This document shows, piece after piece, positions 51,301 through 59,144 of a DNA stretch of 64,000 nucleotides. Numbering within the stretch: the stretch's first letter is position 1; each line of letters opens with the position of its first letter. Location of the stretch: positions 8,902,866 to 8,966,865 of the forward strand of contig NC_047080.1 in assembly GCF_902459465.1 (NCBI RefSeq), in the 5' to 3' direction. The notes under the pieces were generated by a model. It saw only the letters and a program-made list of their open reading frames with translations, was not told where the DNA came from and made no database searches. A program made the translations under genes and the position numbers. The stretch is from Asterias rubens (Eukaryota; Echinodermata; Asteroidea; Forcipulatida; Asteriidae).

Positions 51301-54300
51301 TGAAAGCCGGAGACACAGCCTTCTCAGTTGCTGCACCGCGTTTGTGGAACGCGCAACCAACAAGTCTGAGAGAAGCTGCAACGATGCCTGTGTTTACACA
51401 CCTCCTCAAGACGTTTTTATTCCAAGAACCATCCTCATTTGCTCCTCTTTTTGTTTATCTCTTGGCCTGTCGTTGGTCTGTTTTTGTTTTGCTTTTGTGT
51501 TGCTTCCCTTTGTAAGGTAATCTGTTCTTTGTATAGCGCCTTATATTAATGCTTTGTATTATTATTATCATTAATGAGACTACATTGTGTGTAAAAACCT
51601 AGGTGACTAGTGTCAAAGTAGCGGATATTTGAGGTGCATCTAGTCGAGTAGTAACTTTCACTAGTCCCCTAGGCTTCAATGTGTGTTTAACGTACCTGGA
51701 GTTGTAGGAATGGTACATTGAAGAAAGTGTGCAGATATTTCAGACCGAAGCCGTTTTTCATGGAGGCCTCCGCTAGTAGCACTGTGGCTGAATCGGGTGG
51801 TCTGTCACATGAAAGAAAAATATTTTAAACAAACAACATATAGTTTTCAAAATAACTTGGTATCTTGTCATTGCTTGTTTTGTTTTTAACATTGTACTGT
51901 AATTTTTAAATGATTTTGGGGGGGTTGAACAAAGAAAAATTGACTAGAGTGGGGTTCAAACCAACGACCTCCGGATAAACCTGCCGGCGCTCTACCAACT
52001 GAGCTATCTAGCCCTATACGTCCCATATGTTGTTACATCCCTATGTTGCCGGTCTCCCTATTTTGTCAATATCTTTGTTCGAGGGTGACATTTTTAAATA
52101 ACGTTTAATTCTTCAGTAGTTTTATCTTGATTGATCCTCTTGTCATTACTTTTATTTTTATTTATGCATTGTGCAGTTTTAACTTCTAACTTTTATTGTT
52201 TGTCCGAAGGACGAAGCAATGGTTAAGTGTCTTGCTTAAAGGGACACACCTTTTTTTTTTGAGTCAAGTTTTTGACTCCATAAAATGGATAACCGTGTTA
52301 GTAAAGTAAAAGAAAAACCACGCAACTTTGAGACATATTTGTGTGTGATCATTATATTCTACTTTCAAAACATCTTTCCAACCATATGCATTTCATAACA
52401 AACGGTTTCAAATGCCTTTCATAGACAACTCAACCGATCCACGGCAAAGTGTCCCTATAAGGACACAAGTGTCGCGATTGGGACTCGAACCCACACTCTG
52501 CCGACCCCCATCCCCCTGCTCTCACCTCTCAAAGTTTTCTATGAAGTATCTCATAGTGTCAGTTTCAAATGCCTTTCATAGACAACTCAACCGATCCACG
52601 GCAAAGTGTCCCTATAAGGACACAAGTGTCGCGATTGGGACTCGAACCCACACTCTGCCGACCCCTTCCCCCTGCTCTCACCTCTCAAAGTTTTCTATGA
52701 AGTATCTCATAGTGTCCTCAGCTACTGTGCGGTGTTCGGATATGTCTCTGAAGCTTGCTAGCACCAAGACAGGAATGTGGTTCGGTACATTTGGAAGCTC
52801 TCGCTCGACATAACCCCATGTCCTGTTGAACAGGGAGAGAACAAAAATACCCAGTTAATTTGTGCAACAATGGTCTTTTTTAACTTTCACTTTTCGCTTG
52901 CAACTTCGATGACCAGTTGAGTAACAAAAAATTCTCAGATTTGTTTATACTTTAATATGCAAATGTTGGGATACACCTAGTGAGACTACTGGTCTTTGAC
53001 AGTTACTGAAGGTGTCCAGTGACTTCAAAGTATACCTAGGTTTCTAGAAGCCTTTTACAGGTTTATTTTGTGCATATGTTGAGATACACCAAGTGAGAAG
53101 ACTGGTCTTTGACAAAAAACAAAGGTGTCCAGTGTCTTTAAAAGCCATTGACTGTTTTGTAAAAGTCCTTACCATTGTTTTGTTATGTCCACCATGAATA
53201 CAACTCCATTGGCTCCCTTGTACACATTGAGAAAGCTCGCATCCAAGCATGGTTCGTCAGTCTCTTCAACTTCATGTGTTGTATCTAATTTAAGGCCGTC
53301 TGCTTTCTTCTTAGATTTACCCTTGTCCACCACATCCCAAACTTCCACCTTGACGACATCATCAGTCGCTACAATTTAAAAAAAGTACAATGTATTGCTG
53401 TCACTTCTTTGTAAATTACCAGCTAGGTTTCATGTTTACTTAGATTTAGAATTGATTTTAAAATGTGTGACGATCTTACTTGGCGATGCTAAACAAAGCG
53501 TGATGTCACAATACGAATCACTACAATGATAACTTGAGCAAAAATGTTTTAAAGGATTTAAAGAAGGATTCAAACTTGTATGTAGGTGTTAGCACACTTC
53601 TAATTTCTTTTGTAATTATCAACAACAAAATTACGCCCCAACCTCAAGAATTTGGTAATCTCGGTAGAAACACTTACGTTGACAATAACGTCATTTCTGG
53701 GAAACTTAACCGGGCAACTGACTCGTCCACGACATTACAAAAATGTTTGAGACTAAACCCCTTTTTATTTAACCTTTGTAATTCCACTGTATACTGGTGA
53801 CTTGTATCTCTGGGGTGGGAAGATACTCCTCCTTAAATCGTTCTCCCTGTAGTCTATGGAACAACGTCGTCTTGCCAGTGTTACGGTCACCTTTGATGAT
53901 AATTTTCACTGGAAAGGTAAGAAAGACAAACTGATAAGTTATATTTAAAGGCACTGGACACTGTCTTTAATTACTCAAACTAATTGTTAGCATATAAACA
54001 CACTTGGTAACAAGCAATGGAGAGCTGTTGATAGTATAAACATTGTGAGAAACTGCTCCCTCTGAGTCTGAAGAAACGTAGTCTTTGAGAAAGAAGTAAT
54101 TTCTCAATAAAATATTTGACTTGAATTTGAGACTACAGCTGAGGTCTCAAATTCAAGGCATCATAAAGCATACAACTTGTGCAACAAAGACGACCAATTG
54201 AGTTTTAAAAAATTGCAGGTTTGTTATTTTATGCATGTTTTGAGATACACCAAAAAGACTGGTCTTTGACAATTACCAAAGGTGTTCATTGCTTTCATAG

Positions 54301-55349
54301 ATGTTGAATTTGCATCTTTTACTCTACTAAACTGTTTGTTGTGTGCTTTCTCACTCTATCTCTCCCCCTTTAATAATGAATTTTACATTTGCATCAAGGA
54401 TAAAGAATATTAATTTTGGTTGTACCCTTACAGTTGTCAAACCGTGTTCGCACTGTTTTTGCTCAGTACTTCCTATATACTCGGCAAACACATTGTTGCG
54501 ATACCAGCTGCTAAAATATCAAACTACTTCTACTAGCTACAGATGTACTAGCAGTTTCAGTGGTCTAGTTGGTTAAACACTGCTCTAGAATTGCAAAGGT
54601 CATGGTTCAAATCCCACTCAAGTAACAAATGCCTGTGGGTTTTTTCATAGGAAGTGATCTAGTTCGGCACAGCACTATTTTAAATAAGTCAAACTTAAGA
54701 AGACACTGTATTGCCACTAGCCTGCTAACCCGGGACTACCAGATTTACAGCCGGGCTACTCATTTTTCCAGTTTGATAGCCCGACGGGCTAGTGGGCAAA
54801 TAATGCAAAAATCAATATCACAAACAGCAATGAACTGTGCTGGTGGTGTATTGTAAAGTTTGTGCCGTGACTCAAGCATAATGTGTTTTTCGGGCTACCA
54901 AAATTTCGTCAAGGGCTACCAGGAATGTTTTGTACTTTTTAAGTAGCCTTGATTCAAGGCTACTTAAAAAGTACACAACATTCCTGGTAGCCCTGCTATA
55001 AACTACCAATCCATGAAAATACACTTAATTTTGACCCCTGTATTATAAAGTTACTTAAGATTAAAAGATGTTACATTTAAAAAAAAAGATGGTACAGTGG
55101 ATTTTATCTTTGCAGTAGAAATAAACAACTTTTGGAGTTTTTCTTATAATATAATTATAAGGGACATAAATAGCGTAATGGGGTTGGGGGGGGAACTGGG
55201 CAACTAAAAACTATATACTCACTGTTATACTGAACACCCTTAGCAAATCTTCGCTGCAGATTCTGTCCCATCGTCTGCATACCAGTGGGTACCAAGCCCC
55301 TTCCAGCATTCTGCTCGTTGGTAACAAACTTCTTCAACGCACTAAACAT
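45038..55349 (-). CDS. RABL6: Rab-like protein 6 (RABL6/PARF), 13 exons
   Basis: RABL6 is an atypical Ras-superfamily GTPase with a long disordered tail; human RABL6 is linked to proliferation and ARF signalling. Exons, transcript order: 55349-55223, 53908-53774, 53368-53173, 52822-52682, 51801-51696, 50751-50648, 50401-50292, 50173-49883, 48980-48800, 48339-47886, 46793-46655, 46205-46054, 45322-45038. Total 2421 nt, 806 aa (human 729). [13 protein letters not shown] and [11 protein letters not shown] match the family N-terminus. The P-loop is GDRNTGKT (49-56). WDVVDKGK replaces the usual WDTAGQE switch II, and LASFRD stands at the NKxD position. [20 protein letters not shown] and [14 protein letters not shown] precede the tail. 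The tail is rich in Ser/Glu/Asp and Lys, and ends [12 protein letters not shown]...YEAL, as in human (DELEAFL...YEEL). Confidence 0.95.
45780..45980 (+). repeat. SINE body fragment
   Basis: GGTGTTCCTGGTTTGATTGG, CGGCATATTGCGCCACAGCA, AAACCATTACATGGTGCTAT and GCGCCTTGAGCGTCACTGAG, ending GGGTGCTATATAAGACTCC and ACTACTACT. The 3' part of the long SINE type, in the last RABL6 intron. Confidence 0.65.
46915..47033. repeat. GGTTTGCGGTAA repeat copy 3 (truncated)
   Basis: ATATATATTTGGTTTGCGGT, GTGTGTATCTACTTGCCAGG, TAGAGTTTGTTCTTTAGAGA and TTCTACTACCGCATAGTAGG match the first third of the repeat at 9717. Confidence 0.75.
47099..47505 (+). mobile_element. Long tRNA-derived SINE, best preserved head
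   Basis: The head folds like a class II tRNA: GTCGTGGTCGAGCGGTTAAG (A box), CACCGAATTCAAACCC, CAGCAGAGTGTGGGTTCGAA (B box), TCCCCAGCCTTGACA. Body: AAGCAAGACACTTAACCACT, GATGGGTTGTAAAGCCGTTG, AAAGAACCCGGTGCACTTAA, GTTCGCCTCAGTGTTCCTGG; tail CTAAGCGCCTTGAGTAACTT and GTGCGCTATATAAAACTTTG. It is not a functional tRNA gene. Confidence 0.8.
47683..47882. repeat. Short direct duplication at the RABL6 exon 10 donor
   Basis: GGGACATTGCCTTGGTGCCC + TTGAAATGCTCCAGTAGAAG...CAATTTC (47679-47730) recurs as AGGACATCGCCTTGGTGCCC + TTGAGATGCTCCAGTAGAAG...CAATTTC (47830-47880). The second copy ends within a few bases of the exon 10 donor (47884-47885). Confidence 0.75.
49430..49815 (+). mobile_element. tRNA-derived SINE
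   Basis: AAGACTAAGAGCACCGTCTT, CAAGCTCTGATGTTTCTGAT, GTGGGTTCGAGTCTCGG, TTGTGTCCCTGAGCAAGACA, GATGGTTTAAGGAATGAATT, TGGAAGCTCTTTGAGACGCC, GTGAAAAGCGCTATATAAAA, then an ATT tail. Ends about 70 bp from RABL6 exon 8. Confidence 0.8.
50427..50640. repeat. 31-bp tandem repeat, about 6-7 copies, RABL6 intron 6
   Basis: Unit ACCTGTCTCTACCATTCAAG + AACCAATCACA. The first copies are near-identical; later ones vary (AAATTTCAAG, TAATTTCAAG). The unit is 31 bases, so three frames give repeating peptides, but it sits in the intron between exons 50648-50751 and 50292-50401. It ends within about 10 bases of the exon 6 donor region. Confidence 0.9.
50967..51210. mobile_element. Foldback element, GGGCCCAATTTCATAGAGCT ends
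   Basis: Left GGGCCCAATTTCATAGAGCT + GCTTAGCATAAA; right GTGCTTAGCAGCTCTATGAA + ATGGGGCCC. Inner arms TTGATAAAAACAGGATTACC + AACCAAATTT and complement. A near-identical copy without the left outer end lies at 56230-56445. Confidence 0.85.
51255..51575 (+). mobile_element. LINE 3' end (CR1/L2-like)
   Basis: In the + strand frame: [20 protein letters not shown] then [21 protein letters not shown], the C-terminal ORF2 block (G-D-FS-AAP-LWN-LP ... F---LKT-LF). Tail TTTGTATAGCGCCTTATATT then ATT repeats at about 51558-51575. Confidence 0.85.
52235..52458. mobile_element. GGAACACGTTGCC-family foldback MITE, left part missing
   Basis: GAGTCAAGTTTTTGACTCCA (centre), TGGATAACCGTGTTAGTAAA, GATCATTATATTCTACTTTC, CATATGCATTTCATAACAAA, CGGTTTCAAATGCCTTTCAT and CGATCCACGGCAAAGTGTCC. 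Its right end was captured in the tandem duplication at 52405-52716. Confidence 0.75.
52405..52716 (-). repeat. 157-bp tandem duplication including the end of RABL6 exon 4
   Basis: 52405-52561 and 52562-52716 are direct copies differing by a couple of bases. Each holds a MITE end, a piece of a reverse SINE head (GATTGGGACTCGAACCCACA) and the last 35 bases of exon 4 with its donor. The true donor is at 52681-52680; the duplicate donor is at 52525-52524, with pseudo-exon 52526-52560. Read-through to the second donor would add 156 nt, but the first new codons are AGG TGA, so it would truncate the protein. Confidence 0.85.
52858..53145. mobile_element. GGACACT-family MITE fragments
   Basis: Two right halves: 52858-53022 (GCAACTTCGATGACCAGTTG, ATGTTGGGATACACCTAGTG, AAGGTGTCCAGTGACTTCAA) and 53045-53141 (TTTTACAGGTTTATTTTGTG, GAAGACTGGTCTTTGACAAA, GTGTCCAGTGTCTTTAAA), the latter ending 30 bases from exon 3. 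Confidence 0.75.
53774..53908 (-). CDS. RABL6 P-loop exon
   Basis: The exon opens with TG, completing the Met codon split across intron 1, and reads [20 protein letters not shown] then [24 protein letters not shown]. It carries the nucleotide-binding P-loop and the switch I-like [14 protein letters not shown], nearly identical to vertebrate RABL6. Confidence 0.95.
53945..54300. mobile_element. GGACACT-family MITE, nearly complete
   Basis: AAAGGCACTGGACACTGTCT to ACCAAAGGTGTTCATTGC, with the central pair TTTGAGACTACAGCTGAGGT / CTCAAATTCAAGGC. In RABL6 intron 1. Confidence 0.8.
54550..54640 (+). repeat. tRNA-like SINE head, third type
   Basis: CAGTGGTCTAGTTGGTTAAA (A-box-like), CACTGCTCTAGAATTGCAAA and GGTCATGGTTCAAATCCCAC (B box). 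Comparable heads appear inverted near 46250-46310 and 61195-61225. Arms do not pair well enough for a functional tRNA. Confidence 0.5.
54905..54998. repeat. Hairpin, AGGGCTACCAGGAATGTT arms
   Basis: AGGGCTACCAGGAATGTTTT + GTACTTTTTAAGTAGCCTTG and complement, with a very short loop (ATTC). In RABL6 intron 1. Confidence 0.8.
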
Positions 55350-56229
55350 TTTGCTGATTTTTCAAATTAGTATTTACCTTGGATTTTGGTGGTGGATTAC
55401 AAACACAATTAATTGTTTAAAAAGTTGTATTTCTACTACAAGAGGTTGCAGACATTTCCAGGTTTACTTAACCCTCTAGATCCGAATGTTTTGTAAAATT
55501 CTTGCAGTCTTACACTGTCTGATCAGGGTGACAGTTCCCCATTTCGGGAAGTTGATCAATCTTCAATCCAATTCCACCATTCGCAATGCAGTTTGCGTTG
55601 CCGTTGTTGAAAATTTGCTACCAATGTTTTTCCGTCTCCTGTGTTTCCCATGTACTCTAAGATCTCCACAACAGCTTCAGTTGAACCACGAATCAGACGT
55701 TGGAACTTCTAAGTTAGGATCATATGAAAATACTTACATTTCGAGTGAAATTTACAGAAATATTGTCACGTAAACAACAGCACCACTCAACGAAGTGAAT
55801 GGTGACCGAACAACATTATATTGCACGTCATCCGCCGTCCTGCCGATTTTGTAGTGCCCAATTCTATTTAATTAAACCCGTATTCAACACAAACAATCTC
55901 TACTATAGTTTTTCATTTTTATTGTAATAAATTGTTTTATTAACAACATAAAGTTGAAATAGGATTATTTCAATAGGTTTGTGCAAATTTGAGGAAGAAT
56001 ATTTTGTGAAATGGAGACATTAGCCGGTTGTAATGACCTTTCACCTTTTTATTCCGGAAGTACTGAACTTCGACCAGTCGGGTTCCGATTCGGCTTATCC
56101 TTAAAATCCGTACAACATTCCGAGGTACCAGTTTTGAGTTTTTTCAGATCTCCTGTCGAGCGCCCTCTGTTGGAAATTGTTGGTTTACCCTCCCTGTAGG
56201 GTTTTCCCCTAGTCACGTCAGCACTAACC

Positions 56230-56445
56230 TCTAAGCTGCTCAGCACACAAATTTGTTTAGCATGAAATTTCTACTTGATAAAAACAGGATTACCAACCAA
56301 TTTTCCATTTGTTATATATTGCTTGTTACTGGTTTTCAGCTGTTGTTTGCTTATCCTGAAAATTGGTTGGTATCCTGTTTTTATCAAGGCAAAACATTTC
56401 ATGCTAAGCAAATTTATGTGCTTATCTATGAAATTAGGCCCTGGT
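56230..56445. mobile_element. Foldback element like 50967-51210
   Basis: TTAGCATGAAATTTCTACTT + GATAAAAACAGGATTACCAA on the left, GGTATCCTGTTTTTATCAAG + CATTTCATGCTAAGCAAATT on the right, then ATCTATGAAATTAGGCCC. Confidence 0.8.
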
Positions 56446-57744
56446 CCCCTCCTGCAACAATAGGAGATAAAGCCTTGACGTGTGACGTAAACATTTTTCA
56501 GGCTAGTTTCAGGTTCCCCCAATTTCGTTGTGTGCGCTTTTGTGTTGGGCCCAGAGTACTGCTTGACAGACATATATTTCTTTGCTAAGCAAAAATTGAG
56601 CATATGTCACAACAATATAAACTTAATGTACTTTTGCTGGTAACCAGTTTTTGATTAACAATAATTTTCTGAGCATAATTTATAAGCAATTTTTTTGTGT
56701 TTATGTATTAATTGAGTCAATTACTTTTCAATTCAATGGCTCAAAAAAAAAGTTGTTTTGATTGTAAAGATACTTTTGAGTGACACAAAGTTATGTCAAG
56801 GAAACCTGCAGGTGCATTTACTGACCGGGTGAATTTTGTATTATTATTTTTTTTTTTTTGGGGGGGGGGGGGGGTGCTTGAGTTGTCTCAAAGTCACAGT
56901 TGTCGAGTTGTGAATGGTCCAGTTGTCTTAACCATCGAGTTGTGTCGAGTTGCCGATGGACGAGTTGTTGCTCCATTATGTTTGCGAACAAACATGACAA
57001 AGAATAATTTGCTAAGGCGGGGGACGGGTGTGAACTTGCGACCTCCCAAACTTGACAATATTTTGTAAAGTTTGTTCGGACCACGAGCTCGACAGGTCAA
57101 GTTTTACAATTTTGTTTTTTACTGAACCAGAGAAAGGTCAAAATTATTTACCTTTTCCACTTTTGTGCGCGTCACATGCAAAACGCGCAGCGCACTTACA
57201 CACACGCGCATTTAACGCGCATTGTGGGGCGGATTAAGCTCTCGTTCCCAACTTCTTATGGTCGATCCCATTGCAGTGGCAAATTGCAAGAAAGTTTGTA
57301 AAGGCAATGTGTAAAAGGTTGTGTGCATGGTACCCAGTCGTCTCGCTTGGGTATGGACGAGCCTTTGTGTAATAATAGTCAGCACCATGCACAAAAGTAC
57401 AGAGGACGAAGACTTGTGCACACAAACAAGGGGAGGAGAACTTGGGGTTTTTTAAAGCTTGAAAAAGGTAAGAAATCTTAACTATTTCGAGCGCAAACGT
57501 GTACCAATAGACTTAAAACACGGGACAAGATATGCCCAACATTTTAAGCTGCCAAAATAATTCCCCTGCGTCCTGTGTGTGTCACTGACACTCTGTATTC
57601 TGTTCGTTTTTAATTTGTTTTTGCTGAGCAGAGTACAGTACACTGTCTGTCAGTGGTCAGTCAGTGTCAGTAATTTTATTATTTAGCCGAGTGACTTCTT
57701 TCTGTGTCAGCGTGTGTGTTGGGGGGGGGGGGGGGACTGGAAAA

Positions 57745-57880
57745 GTTTCTGTATGGCGCCACCACTTTTTCATGCGATATGAAAAAATATAGTAGTAGGC
57801 CTATCTAAAAATTCTAATTTACCCCATTGTTGAGATATCCCTTTTTGTAATAAAAATGAGTGAATGAAAAAGTGGTGGTG
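57745..57880. mobile_element. TATGGCGCCACCAC hairpin, copy 2
   Basis: GTTTCTGTATGGCGCCACCA + CTTTTTCATGCGATATG and ATGAGTGAATGAAAAAGTGG + TGGTGG. The right arm breaks off before GCGCCATAC. Confidence 0.75.
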
Positions 57881-58040
57881 GTTATCAGGGGGACTCCCTG
57901 CAGTGAACATCAAGTAGTGCATAATGTAAAGGGGGCGAGAGGGGTGCTCGTCCCCTAGCCAACTCCAATCAAAGTGGCCCTCCAATCAAAGTGCAAACCG
58001 TGGCAAAGTTGCCTCTACTTATGTACTACTGTACTAGGGA

Positions 58041-58572
58041 CTAGCTGGCTTGCCCTGGTTGGTAAAAAATCACCCCCTGACAATGTCGCCCCAACACGAA
58101 CAAAGTCGCCCCCTGACATTGCACCCCAAGCCGATGTCGCTCCCTAGCAAAGTTGCCCAAAGTTGTTATTAATTCCGGGAAATGGTAACACTACCAGTTT
58201 TAATTACTGTTTTTACCATAAAATATTTGGAAAAGTTTTTGGTTGGACTTTGGGACTTTCTCTATGGTTTATTTGTTTTTGCAATTATTTATTTATTATT
58301 ATTATTATTGATTCATAAATGTTTGTTCTGAATCTGGAACTTTCATCTAGAAAAGCTATAAATCAAATATTGACTGAGCTTCCACCCCAAATTGCCCCCC
58401 CCCCCCAAAGATGCAATAAATGTTTATGTCAAAAATCATTCATTTTGAAATGATTGTTTTGTTTAATTTGCACTGGGGCGACATTAAAGACCTGGGTGAA
58501 AATTCTCAGGGGGCGACTTTGCAGGAGGCGACTTTGTTGGGGGCGAGCTGGCTAGCAGGCGAGTTGACCAGC
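58041..58572. mobile_element. GTCGCCCCC foldback element, copy 2
   Basis: Left end CTAGCTGGCTTGCCCTGGTT and right end GGGCGAGCTGGCTAGCAGGC + GAGTTGACCAGC. Arms again consist of ACAATGTCGCCCC / CAAAGTCGCCCCC-type units and complements (GGGGGCGACTTTGCAGGAGG). The core is AT-rich and lacks TTAGGG repeats, unlike the 25266 copy. Arms are shorter and more diverged. Confidence 0.7.
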
Positions 58573-59144
58573 ATCCATTTAAACATGGAGGTCTACCACC
58601 ATGATTTGTAGTACTGCAGATACCTAACCTAGCCCTACTTTATGGTGCTACAGAGTTGGCCAGAAAAGTGGGGCTAGAGTCGGAGCTATTACTAGGTGTG
58701 TTACCTAGTTAGTAGGCTCTAGTCTAGCATGGCAAGCACTGCAGTTTTGTTGGTACACAAACAATATTAAACGATACAAAATAAATATAATATTCTATTC
58801 AGCAAATGCTATTAGACTTGGATGATTTTATTTTATGCAAGTTGTAAACACCAACAAATTTGGACAGATCCCCAGCAGCTGCTGTGTCTATTCAAGTTTC
58901 ATTGCTATAATTTAACACATGTTCAATTTATTCAACCCAGGTTCTGACTCCCTGGTTAGTTTTTCTTAGAAATCTGGGGGTTTTTAAAGGGAAAAATTGG
59001 CGAAAGTGATATTTGTGACCAAAATTAAAATGTTGATTTTATTTGTTAGTCGACTAGGCTTTCATTTTAATAAGTTGTAGGGTTGTTTGTATTTTCTATT
59101 GATTTTCAGTTTTATTTCTTACTTCCTACTAGAAATTCAAGGCC

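Larger units (their letters stand above)
55350..59144. other. Divergent intergenic region, RABL6 (-) and MADS/PHD-like gene (+)
   Basis: Both promoters and 5' UTR exons should lie here. CCGGAAGT at 56054-56061 matches the ETS consensus common in housekeeping promoters, about 705 bp upstream of the RABL6 ATG. Otherwise: a foldback element (56230-56445), low-complexity T/G run (56845-56873), GTCGAGTTG-rich repeats (56895-56965), a TGGCGCCACCAC hairpin (57745-57880) and a GTCGCCCCC foldback element (58041-58572). The TGGGGCGGATTAAGCTCTCG area (57180-57250) is locally GC-richer with several CGCG motifs, and AAAAAGGTAAG at about 57462-57472 could be a 5' UTR exon donor. Confidence 0.45.

Noticed and set aside
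52000..52030. tRNA-like sequence (minus strand: GGGCTAGATAGCTCAGTTGG and TGGTTTGAACCCCAC)
   Set aside because: The acceptor stem does not pair, and the same head heads SINE copies at 17690-18062 and 32225-32290.
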